Origin: Papaver somniferum
Lineage: Eukaryota > Streptophyta > Magnoliopsida > Ranunculales > Papaveraceae
Direction: 5' to 3'
Assembly: GCF_003573695.1 (NCBI RefSeq)
Contig: NC_039359.1
Coordinates: 158,340,210 to 158,404,209 of the forward strand
DNA length: 64,000 nucleotides
The notes beneath the pieces were generated by a model, which made no database searches, had not been told where the DNA came from, and saw nothing but the letters and a program-made list of their open reading frames with translations. The position numbers were made by a program, and so were the translations under genes. This document shows, piece by piece, positions 54,490 to 64,000 of this stretch (position 1 is the first letter of the stretch; each line of letters opens with the position of its first letter).

Positions 54490-56918
54490 TGAAAAAGCGG
54501 GGGTCAAACAACACCACCTAATATTTTGCTTAGCAATCTGTATGGACTAAATTTGAAATACTTTGCTAGAGAATCAACTAGACAATCAGACTCAATCTAG
54601 ATAAAAGTATCTCAAGGAGTTAATATCTCTCACTTGTTTTGATTTACTCAAGATAAAACAATAGCGAGTCTTTAATCAAACACAAGTAATAACTTGGATG
54701 GTACCAAAGACCAATATCCAAGTGTTAATCAATGAAATCAACAACCACAAGGTCGGATCTCTAATTGATTAAACTTTAACACACAACCTGTATTATTTCA
54801 ATTATATAACAAATATAATGTAGAAAAGAAATGACACATACACCAGAAGTTTTGTTAACGAGGAAACCGCAAATGCAGAAAAACCCCGAGACCTAGTCTA
54901 AATTGAATACACACTGTATTAAGCCGCTACAGACACTATCCTACTCCAAGCTAACTTAGGATTGAACTATAGTTGAACCCTAATCAGTCTCCCACTAATT
55001 CAAGGTACAGTTGTACTCCTACGCCTCTGATCCCAGCAGGACACTGCGCACTTAATTCCCTTAGCTGATCTCACCTACAACTAAGAGTTGCTGCAACCCA
55101 AAATCGCAGACTTGATAATAAACAAATCCAGCTCACACATAAAATTCTATCAAAGGATAAATCTGTCTCCCATAGAAAAACCCTAGGTTTTTGTTCCGTC
55201 TTATGATATGAAATCAAGGTGAACACGAACCAATTGATAAACCGGTCTTATATTCCCGAAGAACATCCTAGATTAATCAATCACCTCATAACAATCTTAC
55301 TTGTATAAAGAAGAGGACGACGAGGAATCAGAAACAGTGAGACGAAGATGTTTGTGACTTATTTATCTTGCCTATCGGAGAACTCTCACGATCTCAAGAC
55401 AATCAATAAGATTGTACTCGTACGATAGAAGATGCAAGATCAGATCACACAACTACGAAAAAGTAGTATCGGTACGGCTTCACAATCCCAATGAAGTCTT
55501 TAAGTCGTTAACCTAGTTTTAGAGAAGAAAACCAAAGGTTAGAGGAGAATCGACTCTATAAAGCGCACTAGTATCACACAAACGTCTGGGGATTAGTTTT
55601 TCCCAATACTAGATGTCTCCTTTATATAGTCTTCAAATCAGGGTTTTTCCTTAGTTACAAAGCAATCAATATTCAACGTTAGATGAAAACCTGATTTAGA
55701 TTCAAGCTAATATTTCTCAACCGTTAGATCGAAAACTTAGATTGTCACACACACTTGAGATATACGTTTATTGGGTTTGTGAAAACCGTGCCCAAACATG
55801 TACGTGTATGTTGGTTCAACATAGTAACCCAAAAGGTTAACCATATGAGCATCTCATATTAACCTTGTTCTTCTTCACCATAACTAGTTCAATTGACTCA
55901 AATGAATTAGTTAGAGAGTTGTTCAATTGCTATGAGATCTTATGTAACTACACAAGACACAATTGAAACAAAGATGATTCGATTCGATTGAATCGGCTCA
56001 TGAAATTTATAGTCACGGTTTTCATATTGCATTTCTTAGTAATTTAAGTTTCATGTTCAGAGCACATCTTTAGATCATAACCCACTCAAGTACGCAAACA
56101 AGTTCGCGGACTTAAGGCAACCGGTAGAGTTTTCCAAACTCAGCAGAAAATCTCGGCATAGAGACTTTCGCCAGTTCTCGGACTAAACATGCAAACGAGT
56201 TTTTGGAAATCCCATCAGAAATTATCGGTAAGAGAACTTCCGTCAGTTCGCAGACTGAGTTCGCGGACTTGGCAAAGCCAATTCCTCCGGTTTCTCTCAA
56301 TCAACAAAGTTCGCAAACTTCGGATTAAGGAATAGGACTTATGCACATATGTGTTAGCACACAATGCTTATATCCATCATTGGTTATATAGACCTAAACT
56401 CTCATTCCAACCATTGAAACATTCTTAGAGGACGTTATATAGTTGTTACACTATTTCTCGTCAAAGCGATTTTCAAAGTGATTGAAACATTATGACATTC
56501 GTCATTAGGTGAAGATAAACCCGATCAAAGCGAAACGCTTTACCAACACATGATTTCAAGATATAGATAGGCGATATATACTCAAATCTAAATATCAAAT
56601 GTGTGTGATCCAGTCTATATTGCATACGACTTTTGTCTCATAAGAAGTAGGAGATAGAAGAGATAGACTTTATAGTGATAGATAAGTTCAAGTCTCCACA
56701 TACCCTTTTGTTGATGAAGTTCCACGGTTCCTTGATTAGATCTTCGTCGTTGTATGATGAATCGCCATGAAGTCCTTGAGATCAACTTCACTTTTCTATC
56801 CTAGTCCGAAACTTAGCTATGTAGACTAGAAATCAAGACTCATAGTTTTGATCACAAACATTGACAAACATGCTTGATATAGCAACGCATGCGAGGTCGA
56901 CCGAGCTATGCTCTAACA
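54490..56918 (-). repeat. 3' LTR of A2
   Basis: 2,429 bases. TATATAAAGG is at 55,619-55,628. The U3 array at about 56,100-56,280 is partly degraded. Confidence 0.93.
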
Positions 56919-56930
56919 ATCTCCCCCTTT
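56919..56930 (-). promoter_or_regulatory. Polypurine tract of A2
   Basis: AAAGGGGGAGAT on the minus strand directly before the LTR start, identical to that of element A. Confidence 0.9.
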
Positions 56931-57767
56931 GTTAATTTTAGGGACAAAACTATTAATACATATGGAATACAAAAAAGATAAACTTTAGTGGCTCCTATTC
57001 CATAGTCTAATTTTCAACGTTCTCTGAAATCTTCGTCCTTCCAAGTACTCTAATGATCCCAAAGGTTCTAAGTTTAGCATCACCGTCGTTGAAGATCCGT
57101 AGCTATAACAATGAGAGAAATCGAGATTCTCGATCATCATTATACAGTAACATAGTATTATTATGTAACATCAAAGTCCAATTGCATCACGACTTTAACA
57201 ATAATACTACGGTGATATGTATCACTCCCTCTTAGTCAATACTCCATCCCACATGGAAACCACTCCCCGTTACACAATGATCCTAAAACCATATGTATAT
57301 GTAGTAGAACTACACATTAATTCTCCCCCTTTTTTTCAATAAAATTGGCAAAGGTACAAGAAGGGGATCCTAATGAATTTCCGAGAAGAGACGTTTCATA
57401 GACTAAAATAAAAAATACATACCAACATAATTTAGATGCAATCGTAAAATTGAAGCTAAATGCATTCATCAAGGAGTTTTAAGATACAAGATAACCCCTA
57501 TAAAATTCCACAGCCGCACATCCCGCAAGATATTACCATTAAGCACAAGTTCAAAAGAACTCTCCCCCATTTGATGTCATTCCCGAAAGAACAACAAGAT
57601 CGGCCTTAATTTCGAAAGAAAAGAAGGATTTTGAAGAACTAAAGAGATACTAAAAAAACAACAACAACAATCCTACACAAACTGAACTGGAAAGTACCTA
57701 CTGGAGTTTCAGACTAAATTGCCCAAAAGATAGGGATAAGCATAGGGGCAAGAGTCATCGAAACAGT
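56931..57767 (-). other. A2 3' noncoding region
   Basis: About 840 bases matching the outer part of A's 3' region (18,664-19,340). The TTATGTTGAG repeat block and the post-pol frame present in A are absent here. Confidence 0.8.
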
Positions 57768-58088
57768 TTAATGAACTAAAACAACGCCAATAGACTGCCG
57801 CAAGTGTTGAAATGTTGTAGTGTCTAAGGGTTTGGTGAGAATATCAACCAATTGTTGTTCAGAAGGCACAAATTCCATACCGATGATACCATTTTCATAA
57901 AGATCACGAATAAAATGGTACCTTATTTCAATGTACTTTGTTCTTGAGTGCTCAACAGGATTCTCGGTAATTCGAACCGCACTGGAGTTATCACAAAAGA
58001 TCTTCATTTTTCTAGTATCAACTCCATAATCAGCAACCATTTGTTTCACCCATAGGAGTTGAGTGCAACATGATCCGGCAGTAATATA
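57768..58088 (-). CDS. A2 RNase H C-terminal part
   Basis: Continues the pol frame after a TAA at 58,089: YITAG-type start, KQMVADYGVDTRK, IFCDNSSAVRITENPVEHSR, TKYIEIRYHFIRDLYENG and QQLVDILTKPL. The Asp in FCDN is present. These are the standard end motifs of plant copia polyproteins. The stop replaces a residue in the strongly conserved E-AEY block. Confidence 0.9.
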   Translation of the reverse strand, partial: YITAGSCCTQLLWVKQMVADYGVDTRKMKIFCDNSSAVRITENPVEHSRTKYIEIRYHFIRDLYENGIIGMEFVPSEQQLVDILTKPLDTTTFQHLRQSIGVVLVH

Positions 58089-58091
58089 TTA

Positions 58092-58724
58092 TTCTTCACA
58101 TGTAGACAGGGATTGAGAGTTTTGCTTCTTGCTATGCCACGCTACAAGATTGAGAGCCACATAGTAGAAGCCCCCTAACGTACTTTTTCTGTCTTCTACA
58201 CATCCTGCCCAATCAGCTTGAGAATAAGCAGAAAGGTCAGTATTAGTATCAAAAGTGTACGAGAGACCATACCCAACAGTGTGATTTATATATTGTATGA
58301 TTCTTTTTGCAGCTGCAAGATGAGATTCTTTTGGATCCGCCTGAAACCTGGCACAACAACCAACGCTGAAAGAAATATCAGGTCTAGTAGATGTAAGATA
58401 CAAAAGGCTACCTATAATGGATCGATATAGTTTTTGATCCACTTTTGCTCCTTTCTCATCCTTGTGTAATTTACCAGTAGTAGGCATGGGAGTCAACTTA
58501 GGAGATGACTTATCCAGACCGAATCTTGACACAAGATTACGTGCGTACTTCTCTTGGGATAAGTAAATCCCCTCCTTATGTTGTTGAATCTGTAATCCTA
58601 AGAAGAATCTTAATTCACCAACATTGCTCATTTCAAATTCTTTATCAAGAGAGACTTTTTCAGAAGTTGATCCATAGATGATATCATCTACATAGATTTG
58701 AGCAATGACAACATCTTTCCCACT
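58092..58724 (-). CDS. A2 reverse transcriptase C-terminal part and RNase H start
   Basis: After a TGA at 58,725-58,727 the same frame reads the catalytic box IAQIYVDDIIYGS (both Asp present), then VGELRFFLGLQIQQHKEGI, YARNLVSRFGLDKSSPKLTP, KLYRSIIGSLLYLTSTRPDI and ADWAGCVEDRKSTLGGFYYV. The ADWAG Asp and STxG motif begin RNase H. Motif sequence places it in the SIRE/Maximus group. Confidence 0.92.
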
Positions 58725-59279
58725 TCATTTGGTAAATAATGTTTTATCAGCTCCTCCTCTTGAAAATCCTTTTCTAATAAGAGAGGTAGTAAGTTTCTCA
58801 AACCATGCTCTTGGTGCTTGCTTCAATCCATATAATGCCTTTTTGAGCTTCAACACATGATCTGGGAAATCAGGATTTTCGAATCCCTTAGGTTGAGCGA
58901 TATAGACTTTCTCTTTGAAAATTCCATTCAGGAACGCTGATTTTATGTCCATCTGAAACAACTTAACCTTGAGAAAGCAGGCATGAGCCAATAAAAGTCG
59001 AATGGACTCAAGACGTGCCACAGGTGCAAAGGTTTCGTCAAAATAGATTCCTTCAATCTGTGAATATCCTTGAGCGACAGGTCTAGCTTTATTTCTGACA
59101 ATTGTGCCAAATTCATCAGACTTGTTCTTGAATATCCATTTGGTACCGACAATATTGACGTTTGGAGGACAAGGTACGCGTTCCCAGACATCTTGTCTTT
59201 CAAATTGATTTAACTCTTCATGCATCGCATTTACCCAAAAGGGATCTTTCAGAGCTTCATCAATATTCCTTGGTTCCAC
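58725..59279 (-). CDS. A2 reverse transcriptase N-terminal part
   Basis: Reads EPRNIDEALKDPFWVNAMHE, VPCPPNVNIVGTKWIFKNKS, NKARPVAQGYSQIEGIYFDE, TFAPVARLESIRLLLAHA, VKLFQMDIKSAFLNGIFKEK (motif A Asp present), VYIAQPKGFE, and ALYGLKQAPRAWFEKL, the canonical copia RT order. It ends in a TGA just before the YVDD box. Confidence 0.93.
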   Translation of the reverse strand: MEPRNIDEALKDPFWVNAMHEELNQFERQDVWERVPCPPNVNIVGTKWIFKNKSDEFGTIVRNKARPVAQGYSQIEGIYFDETFAPVARLESIRLLLAHACFLKVKLFQMDIKSAFLNGIFKEKVYIAQPKGFENPDFPDHVLKLKKALYGLKQAPRAWFEKLTTSLIRKGFSRGGADKTLFTK

Positions 59280-59396
59280 CTGCGAAAGATAACAACCAAA
59301 ATTGCATATATTTTGAAGTTGACCCCTTGTTTTGGCTGTAGAATCCCTTCCCCCAATGATACTTTTGGGGTCATGATTCCTTTGAACCCATAAATG

Positions 59397-59717
59397 TCAT
59401 GGGGGTTCATGTTCTTGTTCGTCAGGAATGGGTTGATCAGTGATCTTCTCCTCGTCACTAGAAATGTCAGGATCAGTAACAGTCGGGATAACTTCAACTG
59501 ATTCTGGAATTTCTTTGGCTTTCTCAATTGTCTCTGTTGGAGGCAACTCAGCAGGAGAACAATCTTGACGAAAATTACTAATGTCGTCGATGATAACATT
59601 AGCATATTCCATCATGACTTGTGTTCTGATATTAAAAACTCGAAAACCACGACTATCAGATGCATAGCCAAGAAAGATACCTTCGTCACTTTTGGTACCG
59701 AATTTCCCTCTATGTTC
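59397..59717 (-). pseudogene. A2 integrase C-terminus and linker
   Basis: In the integrase frame after a TGA at 59,718: RGKFG, SDEGIFLGYASDS-like text, VMMEYANVIIDDISNF, then an acidic, Pro/Glu-rich linker ending EQEHEPP at 59,397. A frame change near 59,400 separates it from RT. Confidence 0.82.
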
Positions 59718-60665
59718 TCAATCTTTCAAAATATAGCACTTACTTCCAAACACCCTGAGATAGTGTAGGTTGGGTTTCCTTCCATACCATAACTCATAAG
59801 GAGTGTTAAGGGTTTTAGACCGCAAATACACACGGTTGATCAAGTAACATGCTGTAAAGACAGCTTCTCCCCAAAATCTTAAAGGTAAGTTTTTGTTATG
59901 GAATATTACCCTGGCCATTTCCTGGATGTTCATATTCTTTCTTTCAGCAACTCCATTAGCTTGAGGAGTAATAGCTGGTGAGTATTGTTGAATGATCCCT
60001 AGTTCGTCACAGAACTCAAATACCTTGGTGTCTTTGAATTCAGTTCCACGATCACTTCTAATTTTCTTTAGTTTGCGACCTTGTTCGTTCTGGATCCTTT
60101 TAACAATAATCTTGAATTCACCCAGAGTTTCATTCTCATGGGATATGAATGCAACCCAAGTAAATCTGGTGTAATCATCTACCATAACTAAAGCATACTT
60201 CTTAATGGCAACTGTGGGTTGTTGAATTGGTCCGAAGAGATCCATATGAATTAAATCAAGTGGAGCTTTAGTGAGAATATCTCGAGATGATTTGCGGTGA
60301 ACTTTCGTTTGCTTACCCTTTTGACAGGCACCACATACACCTTCAATCTTTGCATTGATTTTGGGAATGCCTCTAACAAGTTCTTTGTTAATGATCTTAG
60401 CTAAAAGACGATAATTGATGTGACCAAAACGCTCATGACAAAGATGTGTAGATTTCACCTTAGTCAAATTGCAGCGGTTGCTAAACTGGGTATCAAGAAG
60501 ATAACAGTTGTTTTTACCACGAGTTCCTTGGAAGATCACTTTCCCAGATTTGTCAACAATGTCACATCCATTCTCACTGAAGATAACTCGATGTCCCTTG
60601 TCGCAAATTTGACTAATAGAATGAATATTAGCAGTCATACCTTTAATGTATACCACATCATGGAT
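59718..60665 (-). CDS. A2 integrase
   Basis: The GAG-pre-integrase zinc region has HHCC: LCHERFGHINYRLLAKI and CGACQKGKQTKV. The DDE core shows LIHMDLFGPIQ (Asp), KIRSDRGTEFKDTKVFEF (Asp) and ANGVAERKNMNIQEMARV (Glu), all intact. It ends YELWYGRKPNLHYLRVFGSK. The upstream frame is closed by a TAA at 60,666 and the downstream end is a TGA at 59,718. Integrase joins the cDNA to the target with a 5-bp stagger, as seen at CTATT. Confidence 0.93.
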   Translation of the reverse strand: MHDVVYIKGMTANIHSISQICDKGHRVIFSENGCDIVDKSGKVIFQGTRGKNNCYLLDTQFSNRCNLTKVKSTHLCHERFGHINYRLLAKIINKELVRGIPKINAKIEGVCGACQKGKQTKVHRKSSRDILTKAPLDLIHMDLFGPIQQPTVAIKKYALVMVDDYTRFTWVAFISHENETLGEFKIIVKRIQNEQGRKLKKIRSDRGTEFKDTKVFEFCDELGIIQQYSPAITPQANGVAERKNMNIQEMARVIFHNKNLPLRFWGEAVFTACYLINRVYLRSKTLNTPYELWYGRKPNLHYLRVFGSKCYILKD

Positions 60666-60703
60666 TTATGGAACGCCGGGTAGCTTAATCGTTCCCTTTT
60701 TTG

Positions 60704-60985
60704 CTAATGTAGAAACAGCTTCCATCTCCGAACGTTACATTGATCTCCTTCATAGTCAACATACGAAACAAACCATGTGAGGTCTCCTGTCATATGTATA
60801 CTACATCTACTATCAAGAAACCATTGAAAGGGAGATGTAGATATTAAAGCAAAGGCACCCATACTACTAGTACTTATCGATTTAGAATTTCCTGGTAGTG
60901 TTGTATGAACTTTTAGAGAATCATACAGTTGTTTATCTTTCTTACAAAGATTACTTGCAACGTTAAGACTCTTTTGAAAAGACAT
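60704..60985 (-). CDS. A2 protease region (active site altered)
   Basis: Reads KVHTTLPGNSKSISTSSMG, then PFQWFLDSRCSIHMTGD, where the retropepsin motif DSG is DSR. The frame is lost near 60,745 before continuing into the GDGS region. The N-terminal part aligns with the tail of element A's gag remnant. Without the Gly the aspartic protease would probably not work. Confidence 0.85.
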   Translation of the reverse strand: MSFQKSLNVASNLCKKDKQLYDSLKVHTTLPGNSKSISTSSMGAFALISTSPFQWFLDSRCSIHMTGDLTWFVSYVDYEGDQCNVRRWKLFLH

Positions 60986-61048
60986 ACATGCTTGCTGTAT
61001 ATGATCGGATGGATCACAACATGAGCCTATGATTTGAAGATTGTTTGA

Positions 61049-61324
61049 CTATTTCCTTGTCATATCAGTTTTATCAACATCCTGTCGTTGATTACTATCT
61101 AACTTATGACTTTTCTTGGGAGAGGAACAACTGAGATTTTTCAAATTATCAATGGGAGTATTTCCAGATATCAAATCCTTAAGAGCTGCAATTTCTGCAA
61201 CAAGACCATAGTTGATCCGGATTTGTTCATCCAACCCTTTTTGAAGAGACATCAGTTTGTCAGACCTTTTCTTGCGGTTGTTTTTTAAACATGGTGAAGC
61301 GTCAATTGATACTTTATGGTCCAT
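61049..61324 (-). CDS. A2 short gag N-terminal frame
   Basis: From ATG at 61,324: MDHKVSIDASPCLKNNRKK, then LMSLQKGLDEQIRINYGLVA, a likely coiled coil, and a stop at 61,049. It equals A's 48,856 frame. It passes almost directly to the protease region with no capsid core and no CCHC knuckle in between. Confidence 0.75.
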   Translation of the reverse strand: MDHKVSIDASPCLKNNRKKRSDKLMSLQKGLDEQIRINYGLVAEIAALKDLISGNTPIDNLKNLSCSSPKKSHKLDSNQRQDVDKTDMTRK

Positions 61325-61378
61325 ATAATCAGATCGCTACAAACACAGACTTTTGAGGTTTTGAAACGTCTTCGCCAG

Positions 61379-61390
61379 CTCTGATACCAA
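61379..61390 (-). promoter_or_regulatory. Primer binding site of A2
   Basis: TTGGTATCAGAGC on the minus strand, one base from the LTR. Confidence 0.9.
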
Positions 61391-61391
61391 T

Positions 61392-63822
61392 TGAAAAAGC
61401 GGTGGTCTAACAACACCAGTGAATATTTCGCTTATCAATCTGTATGGACTAACTCCGAAATACTTTGCTAGAGAATCAACTAGACAGTCAGACTCAATAT
61501 AGATAAAAGTATCTCAATGAGTTAATATCTCTCACTTGTTTTGATTTACTCAAGGTAAAACAATAGCGAGTCTTTAATCAAACACAATTAATAACTTGGA
61601 TGGTACCAAAGACCAATATCCAAGTGTTAATCAATGAAATCAACAACCACAAGTTCGGATCTCCAATTGATTAAACTTTAACGCACAACCTGTATTATTT
61701 CAATTATATAACAAATATAATACGGAAAAGAAATAACACAGACACCAGGGATTTTGTTAACGAGGAAACCGCAAATGCACAAAAAACCCGGGGACCTATT
61801 CCAGATTGAAGACACATTGTATTAAGCCGCTACAGACACTAGCCTACTCCAAGCTAACTTCGGATTGGACTATAGTTGAACCCCAATCAGTTTCCCACTA
61901 ATTCAAGGTACAGTTCTACTCCTATGTCTCTGATCCCAGCAGGACACTGCGCACTTAATTCCCTTAGATGATCTCACCCACAACTAAGAGTTGCTGCAAC
62001 CCAAAATCGCAGACTTGATAATAAACAAATCTGTCTCACACAGAAAAGTCTATCAAAGGATAAATCTGTCTCCCATAGAAGAACCCTAGGTTTTTGTTCT
62101 GTCTTATGATATGAAATCAAGGTGAACACGAACCAATTGATAATCCGGTCTTATATTCCCGAAGAACATCCTAGATTAATCAATCACCTCACAACATTCT
62201 TACTTGTATAAAGAAGAGGACGTCGAGGAATCACAAAAAGTGAGACGAAGATGTTTTTGACTTATTTATCTTGCCTATCGGAGAACTCTCACGATCTCAA
62301 GCCAATCAATAAGATTGTACTCGTACGATATAAGATGCAAGATCAGATCACACAACTACGAAAAAGTAGTATCGTTCCGGCTTCACAATCCCAATGAAGT
62401 CTTTAAGTCGTTAACCTAGTTTTAGAGAAGAAAACCAAAGGTTAGAGGAGAATCGACTCTAGAAAGCGCACTAGTATCACACAGACGTCTGGGGATTAGT
62501 TTTGCCCAATGCTAGATGTCTCCTTTATATAGTCTTCAAATCAGGGTTTTTCCTTAGTTACAAAGCAATCAATATTCAACGTTAGATGAAAACCTGATTT
62601 AGATTCAAGCTAATATTTCTCAACCGTTAGATGGAAAACTTAGCTTTTCACACACACTTGAGATATACGTTTGCTGGGTTTGTGAAAACCGTGCCCAAAT
62701 GTGTACGTGTATGTTGGTTCAACATAGTAACCCAAAAGGTTAACCATATGCGCATCTCATATTAACCTTGGTCTTCTTCACCATAACTAGTTCAATTGAC
62801 TCAAATGAATTAGTTAGAGAGTTGTTCAATTGCTATGAGATCTTATGTAACTACACAAGACACAATTGAAACAAAGATGATTCGATTCGATTGAATCGTC
62901 TCATGAACTTTATAGCCATGGTTTGCATAAAGCATTCCTTAGTAATTTAAGTTTCATTTTCAGAGAACATCTTTAGATCATAACCCACTCAAGTACGCAA
63001 ACAAGTTCGGGGACTTAAGGCAAACGGCAGAGTTTTCCAAACTCAGCAGAAAATCTCACCAAAGAGACTTACGCCAGTTTGCGGACTAGGTTCGCGGACT
63101 GAGTTCTCGGACTAAACATGCAAACGAGTTTTTGGAAATCCCAGCAGAAACTCTCGGTAAGAGAACTTCCGTCAGTTCGCGGACTTGGCAAAGCCAATTC
63201 CTCCTGTTTCTCTCAATCAACAAAGTTCGCAAACTTCGGATTAAGGAATAAGACTTATGCACATATGTGTTACCTCAAAATGCTTATATCCATCATTGGT
63301 TATATAGACCAATACTCTCACTCCAACCATTGAAACATTCTTAGAGGACGTTATATAGTTGTTACACTATTCCTCGTCAAAGCGATTGAAACATTATGAC
63401 ATTCGTCATTAGGTGAAGATAAACCCGATCAAAGCGAAACGCTTTACCAACACATGATTTCGAGATATAGATAGGCGAGATATACTCGGATCGAAATATG
63501 AAATGTGTATGATCCGGTCTATATAGCATACGACTTTTGTCTCATAAGAAGTAGAAGATAGAAGAGATAGGATTTTGAGTGATAGATAAGTTCAAGTCTC
63601 CACATACCTTTTTGTTGATGAAGTTCCACAGTTCTTTGAGTAGATTTTCGTCGTTGTATGATGAATCACCATGAAGTCCTTGAGATCAACTACACTTTTC
63701 TATCCTAGTCCGCGACTTAGCTATGTAGACTAGAAATCAAGACTCATAGTTTTGATCACTAACATTGACAAACATGCTTGATATAGCAACGCATGCGAGG
63801 TCGACCGAGCTATACTCTAACA
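61392..63822 (-). repeat. 5' LTR of A2
   Basis: 2,431 bases, near-identical to 54,490-56,918. The TATA box is at about 62,521-62,530. The U3 array at about 63,000-63,190 includes GTTTGCGGACTAG and GTTCGCGGACTGA in 13-bp register. Confidence 0.93.
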
Positions 63823-63827
63823 CTATT

Positions 63828-64000
63828 AGAAGTCATATGAAATCGTGTCAACGGATAAAATGGTAAGATAGTGAGTAAAATAAAATGGTATTCAATCTTC
63901 ACATACCCGATACATAAGTTCTCCAAATGGCTTCGTCGATCTTCAGTCTTCGAGGGTGATGTTTGATACTCAATTACCAAATTCTAACCTAATCCGAGAC
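63828..64000 (-). repeat. LTR of element C, continued past the window
   Basis: Resumes the interrupted C LTR after A2 (AGAAGTCATATGAAATCG) and follows the general LTR start plan of the group in reverse (CTTCGTCGATCTTCAGTC, 'ctaatccgagac'). It runs off the end. Confidence 0.6.

Larger units (their letters stand above)
54490..63822 (-). mobile_element. Copia element A2, SIRE/Maximus-like, complete structure
   Basis: 9,333 bases on the minus strand. The 5' LTR is 61,392-63,822 (2,431), the primer site 61,379-61,390, the coding region 61,324-57,768, the polypurine tract 56,919-56,930, and the 3' LTR 54,490-56,918 (2,429). Both ends carry CTATT. Order is short gag frame, protease, integrase, RT, RNase H, i.e. 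copia order. The coding region is broken by at least four in-frame stops and two frame changes, so it is inactive. It is the only pol-bearing member of the A/B family here. Confidence 0.94.
51334..64000 (-). mobile_element. Copia element C, partial, split by A2
   Basis: Minus-strand remains of another copia element: gag tail with zinc knuckle (about 51,340-51,770), primer site, and a long LTR at 51,895-54,489 resuming at 63,828 and leaving the window. Its LTR shares the AACGAG-AAACCG and CTGTATTAA text of the A family but is otherwise distinct. Its pol and 3' LTR are not in the window. They were lost, or A did not insert inside C. Confidence 0.7.

Noticed and set aside
1..64000. Endogenous pararetrovirus or other viral insertion
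   Set aside because: All RT and integrase signatures belong to copia, gypsy or LINE elements, with LTRs and target duplications explaining them; no movement-protein or coat-protein motif was seen.

Overview
This window is nuclear DNA of a flowering plant, probably a eudicot with a large repeat-rich genome. It holds Ty1/copia, Ty3/gypsy and LINE elements, introns with GT/AG borders, AT-rich spacers and no prokaryotic gene organisation. The species cannot be named from sequence alone. No intact host gene was found. The main content is a deep nest of retrotransposons plus the broken remains of one host gene.

Bases 1-13,100: old, scrambled material. It contains LTR scraps (1-1,012), a MITE-like inverted-repeat element (about 1,299-1,615), an orphan minus-strand reading frame (2,301-2,651), a tRNA-Arg-headed retroposon running into a 167-base assembly gap (3,507-3,673), and an intron-containing minus-strand pseudogene (about 4,150-8,070). 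Its exons, including a PHD finger, resemble the plant chromatin protein MBD9. Further minus-strand fragments and duplicated segments lie at 9-10.7 kb. An LTR of an unrelated copia element (about 11.3-13.1 kb) closes the region.

Bases 13,101-51,333: one composite. Element A (copia, minus strand, SIRE/Maximus-like) spans the whole stretch. A 5'-truncated LINE (13,770-16,923, 16-bp target-site duplication) sits in its 3' LTR. Element B (copia of the same LTR family, plus strand, 21,172-47,932, TSD GAAAG) sits in its interior. B is itself split twice. Element E (22,417-29,171, TSD TATAT), a gypsy-derived non-autonomous element, lies in the TATA box of B's 5' LTR. Element F (36,755-47,422, TSD CGGGA), an Athila/Tat-like gypsy element with gag, protease, RT, RNase H and integrase, lies in B's 3' LTR.

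Bases 51,334-64,000: the remains of a third copia element C (minus strand; gag zinc knuckle, primer binding site and long 5' LTR). Its LTR was split by element A2 (54,490-63,822, TSD CTATT). A2 is a complete relative of A and B and the only one with integrase, RT and RNase H.

All elements carry stops, frameshifts or catalytic substitutions, so no autonomous copy is present. Within the A/B/A2 family the parts are split: A2 has pol but no recognisable CCHC gag, B has a CCHC gag but no pol, and A has neither in working form, yet all share LTRs, priming site and polypurine tract. Relative age from nesting: C before A2; A before B and the LINE; B before E and F.
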